This document shows, one piece after another, positions 22,796 to 34,198 of a stretch of 64,000 nt of DNA. The DNA is from Cinnamomum chago. Its lineage: Eukaryota > Streptophyta > Magnoliopsida > Laurales > Lauraceae. Every line of letters begins with the position of its first letter. Positions within the stretch are counted from its first letter, which is position 1. Location: contig CP142460.1 in assembly GCA_038049695.1 (NCBI GenBank), positions 24,744,501 to 24,808,500 on the forward strand, read 5' to 3'. Both the position numbers and the translations under genes were made by a program. The notes under the pieces are model-generated. The model was not told where the DNA came from and made no database searches. It saw only the letters and a program-made list of their open reading frames with translations.

Positions 22796-23260
22796 TCCTT
22801 GTCTTCTTCTTCTTCAACCTTCACACCCACATACTATACATCAAGCCATGGTTAGTTGTATCAAATGGGTGTTGGGTCCATTATATCAAGCCATGGTCAG
22901 TTATACCAACCCATAGTCCATCGCTTTCATATCTCTCTTTTCTGGTCCTTTAGGCCATGGTGCCAATCAATGGAATTTAAAAGAGCACAAATCTCACTCT
23001 TGCATCATCTGAGAAGGGCCAATTAAACAAATGGTTCAGATGCAAGTTACCCATCTTAAAGATGGGCCCCACAAAATGGCATCTTTGTTATCTCTTTCCT
23101 TGTCTTCTTCTTTTTCAACCTTCACACCCACATACGGTATATCAAGCCATGGTCAGTTGTATCAAATGGATGTTGGGTCCATTACATCAAGCCATTGTCA
23201 GTTATATCAAGCCATGGTCCATCTCTTTTCAGTTATATCAAGCCATGTATGACTGCCACA
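22536..23260. repeat. Tandem subterminal repeat, about 305-bp unit, 2.4 copies
   Basis: Units begin catgg(t/c)(c/t)a(g/a)ttgtatcaaatgg at 22536, 22847 and 23148 (spacing 311 and 301 bp). They share atgggccccacaaaatggc and ttcacacccacata. The third copy is partial. Shorter atatcaagccatgg phrases recur within each unit. Confidence 0.85.
22759..22793 (+). repeat. (CT)n microsatellite
   Basis: About 17 CT units inside the first 300-bp repeat. The second repeat has only a short ctctttcc remnant at the same place. Confidence 0.9.
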
Positions 23261-24016
23261 AAAGAGACTTTCTCACTCACTTCATCCTTAATTACCAGAA
23301 CCAGATCCAATACCTAATCATCGAGACCCACCTCAGATATAATAACAGTGCAGACAATGGATATCCCACAAGGTGTGACTGTGGTCCCCTCCATGTGTGA
23401 CTGCCACCATGGATGTCCCACAAAAGTAGCAGACAGGTACGATTTTTATTCTACCAACATTCAAGCAGGAACAATAAACAAAAGAAACAGATTTTTCAAG
23501 AGGGGACCATTTTCAATAAACATCTCTTTGATGGCAACGAAAGGTCCTACACTTTTCAAGGCTTCTAAAAATTACAAAAAAACCATCCCCATTCACTATA
23601 TGAGACAAAGAAATGGTCACTTTTCTAATTCAAACTTCACATTAATCATGGACGTCGGACAACCCTCAAGCAACTGTAAAATACATGCACATAGAGCTAT
23701 GAAATTAGGATGTTTGTTCAAAATCCTAAACCCTAAATCATCGGCAAGGCTTAGAACCACCACACGCATCAAAATATACATGATTAAGGGTATGAGCTCA
23801 TACCACTGAAACCGCTGATGGTATTTCGTGCCTGAATCTATTGTTTTTCTTGAGGGATCTGTCGATCGTAGGGAAGGAGGGGCGGTTTCGCCCAAAATCG
23901 CCAGCGAAGATGAGCCCTATCAGCAAGTGAAAAAAGGGAAATGAGCAAAAATTGCGAAGAGTAAAACGACTATATGGAGGGGTAAATTCGCCATTTCCTA
24001 TATTCTATCACGACCA

Positions 24017-24056
24017 TTTGTATTTGCAGGTCAACTAAAACTACAGTTTTTTTCCC
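24017..24056 (-). repeat. Right terminal inverted repeat of the MULE
   Basis: The reverse strand reads gggaaaaaaactgtagtttt and continues agttgacctgcaaatac. It matches the left end apart from the extra 72-bp segment there. Confidence 0.7.
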
Positions 24057-25640
24057 TATATATATTGCAAGATATTTTGCATAAAATGACATATAACATA
24101 TAAATCACAAACTAAATTTAAAATCTTTCAAAATGGCTAATCAAAAAAGATAATGATATCTCAAAAATGCTATTGATTTAATATACTCAAGGGCAATCAA
24201 TCTCACCATCGGATCAAATTTGAATAACTTAAGTCTAAATTATGTTAAAAACTAGGGGGTAAGGCCCATTAGGAATATTTAGTGGCAGTTTGGTCTACAC
24301 ATGTTGTCTCCTACATTTTAGCAAAACCCACAAGGTTTCCTTTCTAATCCCTAAGCCCTCTCGTTTCTTTGAAATTTGAGTTAAAAAAATTTCTTTTTCT
24401 TACTTCTTCTCATCCATCTTCCCACAACGTCCCACTACTTAAAATCCAACATGAAATTCAGGCAATCAAAGGCATGCAGCATGAAATTCCTACCAGAGCA
24501 GTGATCGATAGGAAGAAGCACACCCTTTGTCAGAATTATGCATGGAATTCAGTAAAGTAGTGGGTAAATTTATATGAAAACATTCGAATGGATCATGAAA
24601 TGCAACTTGAGGACTATCTAGAAATGGTAAAACACCATGACAGTAAATAGTTAAGTTGCGCAAAAGAAACCACATCTATGCAATATGTGGAATTTATGCC
24701 AGCATATAAACACCAAGATGTTGGAAGACATCCTTATCCCATGACTACTGTGTTTGAGAGCATGTTCGGACAGTACTGCCCTGTGCATTTCTTCTTGCAA
24801 TTCTGCATACAAATGTTTTGTTTAAATGAGTATCTACACCCCATTTAAAAACAAGGGTTAAGTCCTCATCACAGTCTTGTAAGGCCTCCAGTACATCTTC
24901 CAGTCTCCCTCGTTCTTTGGGCAAGGTTCTCTCATTTTCTATTGTCCCGAAAAATCCCTTTCTTTCAATCGCGGAGAAGAGATCTTCAGGATCTCTTGTT
25001 TTTGCCATGCTTGTCCGTCGCAGAAGGCAGACTCAACTTCTGTCTTGTAGAAACAACAGGAAAAAGGGGGATCGAATCCAGTGGTTGCTATTTGCTTCAA
25101 TCCAAGAGAGGAACATCAGAGGCGTTTATCAAGGTGGGCCCCCATCAGATTGAATTGGTCGAAGAGAAGAGGGGGGTGTCTCTTTTTGGTTATGATAAAA
25201 AAGGGTTCCGATCGCTGATCTTGAACATAGATAAAAGGAGTTCCGCACGCCGGGCTTGGAGAAGACGACTGGACCACCAGTCGAGGGTTTCGTGATTCGA
25301 TCGATTAAGAAATCCAGAATCTGATAAAAAAATCGTTGCTGCCCACTTGAGATTAAATGGGGAAAATCCAAAAGCTGATGCCATTGATGAATGACAAATA
25401 GCGCCAAATCCTCAATAAGAAACAACCTAAGAAGCCCTAAGATCAAACAAGTAAATCTCCTCCGAACTAGCCAACGAAAGTCGCCCCACGAACGACGCAC
25501 TTTCTACCGATTTCTTCATAGGTCACCGTAAATCAAGAACCCAAAAAGAAGAACCCATGTCCCAAACAAGACGGATAAATCAAGTAGAGGAGATTTCCTC
25601 TCAATCTCAACTCTTCCTAGTGTTTCTGGGATCCTCTATT
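24057..25640. other. Unrecognised region between MULE and the Transposase_28-like gene
   Basis: Minus-strand frames at 24745-25008 (87 codons) and 25129-25500 (123 codons) lie downstream of a TATA-like cataaatag near 25637-25645 (minus strand). The 24745-25008 frame has a plausible start context and an acidic, charged product (MAKTRDPEDLFSAIERKGFF at its start). I do not recognise its family and see no clear splice partner. Confidence 0.3.
24745..25008 (-). CDS. Hypothetical frame, possibly a first exon
   Basis: 87 codons with a charged composition, preceded on the minus strand by a long leader-like region. The last 25 residues read like intron or chance sequence, so a splice donor may lie near codon 62. 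No domain is recognised. It could equally be a fragment of a mobile element. Confidence 0.2.
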   Translation of the reverse strand: MAKTRDPEDLFSAIERKGFFGTIENERTLPKERGRLEDVLEALQDCDEDLTLVFKWGVDTHLNKTFVCRIARRNAQGSTVRTCSQTQ

Positions 25641-27115
25641 TATGAGAAAACAGAGGCTGAGATAAGCCTCTTTTGTATTGGAAACTGTAAGTGCCTAAAT
25701 CTTACGGACTTGATTAGGTGAGTATGACACTCATAATAATGCTGTCAAACTTTTTTGGGAATGATGGATTGCCTTAAAACCTGAAAGGGAAGGAGAAATA
25801 AAGATCAGAGACCCTGGCTGCAGTCAGCTGAAGGCTCTCCGATGCCTGAGTTAGTGCTATCATTGAACAAAGGATGGAGAAGAAAGGCAAGTATGCTAGT
25901 GTAGTAATGTATTGTATGGTGTAGCATGGCACTGCATTGCGTACCTTTTTGAGATCTTTACCCTTGTATATATAGGTGGAAGTTTCACATGGCGCTCCCT
26001 TAGTGAGGGTAGGTGGAGGTACTGTTTAGTCGGATCATGAACTGACTTCTCGTATCATTGTGGATGTGATCATCTGATGAAGATAACCACTTATCATTAT
26101 CCGGCATCCATCTTGTCTGTCAGTACGTTCTGCAACATAGCCGTAGCTTCATGAGAGTACAATCATGGTCTAGTATTCATCTCTGTTGGTCGTACCGAAC
26201 TGAAGATGACACCGAGACCGAATACGGACGCACTCTGGCACTGTTGCCGAGGTGCCATATGCCGAGACCGAGATGAGCCAAGCCGGTACTCTTACCGAAG
26301 CTAGCTCAAGCTTGGTGCTAGTTGGCACTTTTGCCGAGCTAGATGTGTTTTGACATTATTGTCGAGCTTGGACACCGAGATCGGGATAAGCTAAGTCGGT
26401 ACTGTTACCGAGACTAGCTCAATCCTGCTATTAGGGAATCGTCCCACACAATTGCCCCTAGCTCGTGACCTCTTAGAGTTCTCCAACTCTTTGAGGTCGG
26501 GAGCTAAGTATTATGTCGGGAGAGTCTTGGGTATCAATTTGAACTTCGTCTCGGTGCTGGCTGATGACGTCTAATCTCTATCATGATGTTTGTTCGTCTG
26601 TTCGAGACAATAAATATCGCATCGGTGGCGCTTCGTCTGCCCGAGGCGATAAATAGCACGTTGTTGTTGCTTCGCCTGCTCAAGGCAATTAATAGAGCAT
26701 CTGAATCACAGCGGGAGAACTAGCATTACCACATGTCTCCATCTAGTTAGTCGTCCAGCGAATTCGAAGCGACGCGTGCTTTTCGGAATTCGAATGGGCG
26801 CCGTTCTTTCTATAGTTAGGGTTTTTCCTTCTTCATTTCTTTACTTTGGCATTCATCAGAGATAGCGTTTCTGCTGCAAGAGAGAAGAAGCCCTGCCGAA
26901 GTTTTGTCCTTAGCGAATCTAAGTCTGAAGTTGTTCTTCTCTCCTTTCTGTGAGTCTTCTTCCTCATCTCTTTCCTTTGTGTACCTTCCATTTCTGTTAG
27001 GTTTCTGCCTTAGGGTTTTTGCCCTCTGCTTAGGGTTTTCGCCCTCTATTCTTTCCAGTTTCTCCATTTTAGGAAAATAAAAACATATAGGAATTAGCTT
27101 GACACCCCTGAGGCC
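25641..27115 (+). other. Leader and upstream region of the Transposase_28-like gene
   Basis: Contains a TATA-like tgtatatataggtgg (about 25963-25977) and CCGAG-rich imperfect repeats (26200-26430; two related units containing gccggtactcttaccga and gtcggtactgttaccga). It also has three related units around cttcg(t/c)ctgcccgaggc (26570-26700). The layout suggests retroelement leader or LTR sequence, but I could not define LTR ends. Confidence 0.4.
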
Positions 27116-29258
27116 ATGGCTGGGTTTAGGGAGATGTATGGGATCCCTAACAACGTCCAGACCAAGCTAGGCAACCCAAAGAACCTTTTTTAAGCTTATT
27201 CTTTTCGCGATGGCTGGATGTTATTCCCTCTGGTTTCAATAATCGAAGGGGGGTTAGGTTTCCGGTCCTTCCCTCTTCTTAGAGCTTGCCTGGCGACATG
27301 GCACCTTGGCCCCTATCAACTGATGCCCAACAGCTACAAAGTAATAATGGGTGCCGCCGAGCTCAATAAGATTTCGGGCATTAACCTCGGTGTCAATGAC
27401 ATCGAGGATGTGTATGACGTCTACAAGTCTGCGGGAGACGGTCATAGCTACTGCCTCCAGGGGAAGCAAGACTGGAGCCTTTTGTTTATGACCTGGAGGG
27501 CTCGAACAGACATGCCGGGGATGATTATCTGCTCATCTCCAGTAACTAGGAGTTCGGCGCGGCAGAGACTGAGGCGGAGAGGTTGTATAAGATTCCTCGT
27601 CACTTCGGGGTCCCCCCAAGTAAATACCGACCTCTTCAGAATGCTCTTGTTTTCTTTTTCTCGTTTTGCCGAGCTGACGCTTTCTCTTGTTGTGCAGAGG
27701 TCAGCCAGAGAAAGCAGGGGGCCGAGCGCGCCAGCTGGAAGAGAAACGACAACTGATTGAAAGTTGTGCGCGACTACCAGGGCCACCACGGGCGAGCTGC
27801 TTGGTCCTTGCTTGGGTACGAGCCGAGGTACCATACATACATTAAGAGGAAGGAGCCCGTGCTCGCCCTGACCGACACTGAGGGCCGAAGAGCTTCAGGT
27901 GCCGAGGCATCCAAATCGCCCGTCGGCTCGGAGACCGCCGACCTGTCCCAGCTCGTTCAAGCCTACTCGTCCCCCTCCAACCGAGAAGAAGAAAGGGAAA
28001 GGGGAGAGGAAATGGAGCGACGACGCCCTGTTTTGAAGACAAAGGATCTTGGGGCAAAAGTTTTTGGCAGCCGAGCCCCGCCCACACCTTTTGTTGCCGA
28101 CCCCACTCCCGCCTCTGTGGCCTTGGGTAGCGTCGGAGCTCATTCTCCTGTTATTTTTGGCACAGCTCGGCAGCGCTCCGCCGAGACCGCAAGGGAATGA
28201 GGTCGGGTGGAGAAAAGGCCCCAGTCCGAGGGCCAAGGAACGGGAGCTCTGCAGCGCTCTGCCGAGGAGGCGAGGGAGAGAGCTCTGAAGGAGAAAAGGC
28301 CCAGGGCTAGGGCTCGACAGAGAAGGGCCCTAGGCAAGCCTCGACTCCCCCCAGCCCATGGGGCCGGCCCCGTGGAGGTAAAGCCTCCTACTCGAGCCTA
28401 GGAGGCCGATGACGGTGGAGGACCGTCTATCCAGCAACCCTCTCGTTGTCGCTGCTCTTGCCAATGCATGTGCTCTTCCCCTCGACATACAGAGGCATAA
28501 AGGAGCAGATGATGCGTCGCTGCTGATTTCTTCTCTGCAGTCGGTCTTCTAGGTAAGTTTTCATCATAGATCTTTATGTAGTGTTTGATTCCGTTTGTTT
28601 TTCTTTGACACGTTCTTTTCTCAGGTTGCGCAGAGGGTTCAAGTGGTCCTAGACAAGACCCGTGAAAATGGCTCCAAGGTCGAAAAGCTGGAAGCAGAGA
28701 AGAAGAAACTCGCGACTGCCTTGGAGGGGAGTAGCTAGAAACTGAAAGAGAAAGAACAGTAGCCAAGGGGCAGAGCTCGAATTTGCACTTGGTGAAATTT
28801 TGAAGCTTAAGGTGGAAACCCATGAGCTGAAGGGTGCGGCCGAGGCTTAGGCAAAGAGGGCACTTGAACTTGAGGCCGAGCTGGCGAAACGGAATGCCGA
28901 GCTCGAACTGGCGCATAAAGAGAAGGCCGGAATCCAAGCCTCAGTCCAAGCTGAACTTGACACAGCTTTCCAGGATGGGGTGGATGCGGCGACTAAAAAA
29001 TATGAAGCCCAAGTCGAGAAGATAAGCTCAGCTCTATTCGAGTTTGGGTGTCGAGCTGCACGGAAGAAGGCAGGGATCCCCGATGATCACCCTGTTTATC
29101 AGGATCTGCCCAAATTGTCTAGCCCTGAGCCCGAGCCGAGTTCTGCCCCCACTCCTGAGGTCGCTCTGGAAGCTATTTCAACTCCTCTACTCGAGGTTAC
29201 TCCCCGAGCCGCTGCGACTGACCCTCCAGATGCCAATGCAGAAGCCCCTGTTTCTTGA
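27116..29258 (+). pseudogene. Transposase_28-like plus coiled-coil gene, decayed, three exons
   Basis: Begins MAGFREMYGIPNN, then a stop at about codon 26. Next comes a block like the 'putative gypsy-type transposon' family (RACLATWHLGPYQLMPNSYK, then IMGAAELNKISGI). A frame change follows near 27480. Probable introns are 27620-27697 (GTAAAT...GCAG) and 28553-28624 (GTAAGT...TCAG). The last exon encodes a Glu/Lys/Ala-rich coiled coil with two stops, ending in a Pro/Glu-rich tail at 29258. Genes of this type normally sit as an extra frame in large Ty3/gypsy elements of the Tat lineage. Codon use is GC-rich compared with the surroundings. No function is established. The order of domain then coiled coil resembles the antisense gene of G1/G2. 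Confidence 0.6.
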
Positions 29259-29603
29259 AGCCTTTTTTATGTGTTTTTTTCTCTTTTTCTCTTGTAAGGG
29301 TGGAAAAATGTAAAGAATTTGTGACTTTCAATCAATGAATATAACTTCTTTTCCATACTTGCCTTCAATCTTTCTTTTTGAAAATAACAACCATGCGTTT
29401 GACCTCTGTTCTAGGGCCTCTGGCATAAACGTCTGATTCTTTGACCAAGTAGTTGAGTTCGGTTCAGTAACTGGAACTGAGTGACTATTAGGCAAATGGC
29501 TTCAGTTCCACAACCAGAAGTGACTTGGCCTAAACGAATTTGGTTCAACAACTGGAATTCCGTCTTCTTAAGTTCTGTAATTCAGGAAGTACTTGTACCT
29601 TTG
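29259..29603 (+). repeat. Spacer with degenerate repeats of a ggttcagtaactggaa-like phrase
   Basis: Three related phrases (ggttcagtaactggaac, cttcagttccacaaccag, ggttcaacaactggaatt) occur between 29460 and 29560. G1 begins at 29604 and interrupts whatever lay beyond. Confidence 0.5.
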
Positions 29604-31838
29604 TGTTGACACCAAAAATGTCACTTTGCCTCTTCAACATCAAGAAGCCGCATCCTACTACAAACGGGGAATGCTACTTCAAGCATCAAATCTTGTCAGA
29701 ATCACTTGAAAACTGTAAGATCCTTCAAGACAGCCAAAAGAGGAGTTCACATGAAGTTTCGGGCCATTTCGACATCATTTGACCCAGTTTCACTCCTCTG
29801 GCAGCCAAACAGGCGCTCCTGGCGGCGGTGACGTCGAAGACATTAAAACTTCGATCAGAGCCTACGGATGGTCTCAAAATACATCCAAAAGGCTCCAAGT
29901 CGAATTTCAGGTCATTTCGGCGACGTTTGACCCGATTTTGACGCTCCAAAGGAAAATCAAGCCTCTCGGCGGCAAGAACCACCGGGACCATTACTCATCA
30001 GACAGAGCACATGGGCGGCTTCAACATGCTTCAAAATGACTGCACATCAAATTTCAGGCCATTCCGACAACGTTTGACTTGACTTTGACGCTCCGAAAGA
30101 AAATCAAAGCTAACGGCGGCGGGGCAACCCGGGACCATGACATCCAAATCAGAGCTAATCATCTTAAAATGACTCCAACATGCTCCCCGTCAAATTTCAA
30201 GTCAATCGGACATCGGTTGGCCGCACATCAAATCAAGCCTAGCAGCAAGGGGCCCCAAACGGCTTCAAAGCGCAAGCAAAAGCCCATGGTTGGTCCTATC
30301 TACTGTTCGGGAGGCTTCACCTCAAATTTCAGGTCATTCCGACATCGTTTGACCTAGTTTCAACTCTTGACCAAAAATTGGCAACTCTGCGCGGCAAGAT
30401 CTTCGACTTTTCCAAAAATGGGAAACTTTGTGCCCCGGTTTTGCACGACTTCTCGTCGGGTTTTCTTCAAGAGAATCAAGCCAAAAAATGAGGAAAAATG
30501 TCATGAAAAATACCGGAGAAAAAAAGAAATAGAGAGCTCGAAAAACGGCCAACGAAACGGCGACCAAAGGGGACCAAAACCCCATGGTCGCCGGATTTCA
30601 GCCGAAAGGCCCGTTTTTTTATCCTTTTCGTGTTTCGGGAGTTCTAGCCCCTATGATTTCCTGAAAATCTGATTTTCGACGCTCGGAATCAACTGATCTC
30701 CGTCTACATTTCAGATCTGCCATCAAGAGCATGAAATCATCATTGATCGCTCCAAGATCGCCAATCGGTCGACCAAAAAGTACACTTTCTGTCCGACCGA
30801 TCGAGAAATAGACAAGACAGATGGTACCAACCCGCTGTTAGCAATCTATGTCTTAAGTTGCATGGTCATCCGACATCGATCAACATGAAGATCCACTGTC
30901 GATCATCTCAAGAAGAATTCCAAAAGACGCGGCACGGCCAGTGACTCTTCAAATCCTCGGCGACCACTTAGTGTTGTTAATTAACCCAACTAAATGCGGT
31001 CATTAACTAATTATTTTGGACGGCCCAATCAGAAGCAAGGAAATGGGAGTTACAAGTCAAAGTTTTCATGGCATTAAAGCCATGAAACTCCTCTCATCAT
31101 GGAGATTGAAGGCGATTAAATGCCCATCATTCTCCATCGGCCAATCAGATTCAAGGAAAAAGGAGTTACAAAATCAAGAAATAAAAACTTGTAACTCCTC
31201 CCATTATGGAGCTTTAAAGCCATCAAAGCTCATAAATACTCCTAAATGGCTACCAACGGCCTATAAATAGGAGATCATTCTAAGAAGAACGGATCCAAAA
31301 AAAATCAAAGAAAAATCAGCCAGAAAAATAGTTCAGAATTCCCCGAAGCTCTGAAGAGACTCCGCTGCAACAAACACCACAAGGTGATTGAAGTCCCTTG
31401 GGGGGCACTCCTCCCCATGGCAAAGCCCTCTCTTCTCCTATTCAACATGGCCTAGACGTGGCTTTTCAGCCCGTCTCTTTATTTTTTTTATTAGATATAG
31501 GATTTTCCCTTGGTCTTTATCCTCTAAAAAAAACTGAAGTCAAGCCAAGCCAAAAGAATCAAAGCATCACATGTTCTCATCTAAAGGACAATGGCGAAGT
31601 CCATACATGACTTACGACCGTCGATCTAAATGTGTCCTTGCAATCTTCTGAGAAGTCAGATTCATTTTCTCACTTTTCTGTTGTATTTTGTATTTTCTTT
31701 AAGAGACAAAAAAATCTGGCATACCCGTACAAAATTGTTGATACTCACCTTTCCCCCCGCCCCTTTTTCCCTCCAATCGGCCCTCTCGGTGACCCCGGGG
31801 ACGGTTGGGGGAGGAAAGGAAGGAAATCGGGTCCATCA
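29604..31838 (+). repeat. 5' LTR of G1 (2235 bp)
   Basis: Starts TGTTGACACC and ends GGGTCCATCA, followed by AGC and the primer site. It aligns over its length with the G2 LTRs (opposite strand) but with many differences, roughly four-fifths identical at the 5' end by eye. G1 therefore represents an older subfamily or older copy. Confidence 0.85.
31261..31270 (+). promoter_or_regulatory. TATA box of the G1 5' LTR
   Basis: CTATAAATAG, conserved in both G2 LTRs. The U3/R boundary should lie about 30 bp downstream. Confidence 0.75.
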
Positions 31839-31841
31839 AGC

Positions 31842-31859
31842 TGGCATACCCGGTGGAAC
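31842..31859 (+). other. Primer-binding site of G1
   Basis: TGGCATACCCGGTGGAAC starts three bases after the LTR. G2 has the less decayed form TGGCACACCCGGTGGGAC. The TGG start fits a tRNA CCA end. I do not assign the tRNA. Confidence 0.75.
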
Positions 31860-33047
31860 TCCGTTCATTTAAGAACGCGATGCTTGAATTCTTAGTCTCC
31901 TTTCTAGTTGGTGGCCTATGTTGGATCTTGCATCCAAAAAACATGAGATGAGATTTTTGGAAAATTTCTACTTTTGAACCTCTTTCCATTCTCTCTCATT
32001 TCCAAAAAAAAAAATCTGATTTTTCTTTTTTGGATTCAATTGTGAGAAACTTTGATCATCTTCTCTTTGAACTTGATAGCTCATAGAAATGTTCACAACT
32101 ATTGTTCTTATCGGGGAATGGGTCATCTTTTCTCTTTGATGAGTCCAATAGGGATTTAAAAAAAAAAAAAACACCTTCAAATTATTTTTTTCTTTCTTTT
32201 GGAATCAAATTTGAGAAAGTTTGGTCTCTTCCTTTTCGGATTTAGCGCTCGCAGAAATGTTTGAGCCCTTATTCAGATTGGGACGCTGTTCGTTCTCTTT
32301 GATGAATCCATTAAAAAAAATCAATTTTTTTTTTCAAAACCCACTAAGGTTGCACCAGTTGCGTTCTTTGACCAAAGTGGATCTAAGATAAGCCTTGTCC
32401 ATAGTGTGGAGACAGCTAGACTGTTTGAGGCAAGGGTCCTCCAAACGGGTTCATTAAGTAATCTTACCCTTACCTGGGGGTTGATCTATCTACTAAGGTT
32501 TCATAAGACCAAATTGAAAACCTTTGTGTTCCTTTCAAAAAAAAAAACTTTAAAAAAAATCGTCATATTTGGGTTTACAATTGAGAAATCTTGGTTCCTT
32601 CCCTTTCGGAATAAAAGCTCGCGGAAATCGCTTGTAGCTTGCGTTCGGATTGGAATACCATATGCTCTATTTTATGAACCCAATTTTAACCTTTCAAAAA
32701 TCCCACCTCATGTCTATTCCAAGGATGCGACTTGCAACATTTGTGCCTAACGGTGCTAGTACGCCCTTCCAGGTCTACTGTACTCGCGACCGATACATTT
32801 GTATCTCCAACCTTATATCGTCTTACCTCGAGTGAGCCTCGCTTCTCGGTAATTTGAATTAAGGTCTACAATTACTTCTAGCAGTCATTGGAATGCTCGC
32901 TCTGAGCCTCATGTACTTGCATTTAGAACAATTGTATCCTCTATGGCATTTTGCCTTCTTCACCTCGCTTGGGCAGGGTCATGTTCCCTCGAGCGATTTG
33001 AAAAGACAAAATCATAGTTCTTTCCCATTTATGATCACTATATTCTT
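31860..33047 (+). other. 5' leader of G1 with three diverged repeat units
   Basis: Three diverged copies of a unit with a gagaaa(c/g)ttt(g/t) opening and a gctcgcagaaatgtt core occur near 31990-32160, 32200-32320 and 32570-32700. The same unit is present in about seven copies in the G2 leader. No coding frame is recognised. Confidence 0.65.
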
Positions 33048-34198
33048 GTGATTACTAATGGACGTAGTCTTGTTTCAGAAGTTTTCCAAAAACTAACAAT
33101 GGCAGCTTCATTAACCATTATTTTCAATGAGAACAAGTACCAACTCATGCTCCAAGAGAAGCAGAACAAGCGCACTCATAAGCGCCCTGCCAGCTGCCGA
33201 AGCGTCACCTCCCTCGGCAAATCTCAAAACACCGGGTCGACCTCTACTCCCCGGACTATCATCTTCGAGTCGCTGGGACCGTTCCCACTTCCCGTAGAGG
33301 AAACCGCACCTGCTAAGTAGCAAAAGATCACCCCGCAACGTGTCACTGCCATGACACCAAGGGCGAACACGAAGAAGCCTGAAGGCCGTGGCAACCCCAC
33401 GAAGCCTCAACCCACAGAGAATCGGGTCTAGCCTAAGACTTGGTCCCCAAGATCTTCACCAAAACAAAGGAGGTCACGAGCATCTGCAAAGTCAGCATAC
33501 CTGGCCCCTCTCAAAGAAAACCGGTTCTATCCTCTTGCATACATGAAAGAGGAGAAACCAGTCTCTTACCTGACAAAGGAGGCAACCCATCATAAGTCGG
33601 CTTCCTCTTACAAGACAAAAATCAAATCATACATCACCAGGCCTCTGCAAGAACCTGCCAAGGCCTGCACTCCTGTAGTTCGACCCTTTATCTCAACAAG
33701 GGCTAAACTCACAAGATTCAAAGCTTCGCTACGACAATCAAAGGACCGAGTCCAAATCCTGTATATGCCTAGCTTCAAAGAAGACAGGCTCGGCTGCTGC
33801 GCTTGAGGGAGTACATCCTTCATTGCTAAAGCCCAGCCAGAGCTGACAGAAGCTCAAATTGCCCGTCGCATACGTCGCCGCATGTCGTATCGACAAAATA
33901 GACTAGAGAAGCAAAGGACCCAGCATCCTATCCTGCAAGTCTCCCAAAAATGGGTCGAAAAAGAAAGACCCGATCAAGCTGCTGCTGTCCACATGTTGGC
34001 AAAACCAAGAGATGTCAGAAGTCAGCAACTAAGCTTCATGTCCGACGACTGGTGACTCGCAGCATCTCCCGGACACGAAGCCATCAATCTTCTACTCCAT
34101 CAAGCCAAGGACAACGGAGTAATCCTTCCTCAAGCTTTTCAAGAATGAGCCCCAGCTCAGTCACCAGAACGATCTCCTCGTTCGAACACGGGGGATGA
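33048..34198 (+). pseudogene. ORF1 of G1 (extra frame before gag), broken
   Basis: Aligns along its length with the intact 398-codon ORF1 of G2. It begins MITNG, then MAASLTIIFNENKYQLMLQ, is rich in Lys, Arg, Pro and Ser, and ends in an Arg/Ser-rich stretch. Stops occur at 33318 and 33429, with others and a frame change further on. No catalytic domain is recognised. Ogre-type elements carry an ORF1 of unknown function in this position. The basic composition suggests nucleic-acid binding, but that is inference. Confidence 0.65.

Larger units (their letters stand above)
22277..24016 (-). promoter_or_regulatory. Upstream region of the MULE transposase with subterminal repeats
   Basis: Lies between the transposase start and the right end of the MULE, so it should hold its promoter. 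It contains the tandem 300-bp units described separately and a plant telobox-like sequence (cctaaaccctaaat, about 23724). No coding sequence is recognised. Confidence 0.5.
16432..24056 (-). mobile_element. Two-gene Mutator-like element (MULE)
   Basis: The outer ends are inverted: gggaaaaaa at 16432 and its complement ending at 24056. Both are followed inward by ctgtagttttagttgac (left about 16512-16528, right on the reverse strand about 24030-24046). In the left end about 72 bp separate these two blocks. Flanking nine bases are tatatataa and tatatatat (8/9), the Mutator duplication length, though in AT-rich DNA. Inside are a minus-strand transposase gene (broken) and a plus-strand GRF zinc-finger gene (intact), transcribed toward each other as in maize MuDR. 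A solo LTR of 1683 bp has inserted later. Without that LTR the element is about 5.9 kb. Confidence 0.8.

Noticed and set aside
23720..23740. Interstitial telomere repeat
   Set aside because: Only one and a half aaaccct units are present. It is a telobox-like promoter motif at most.
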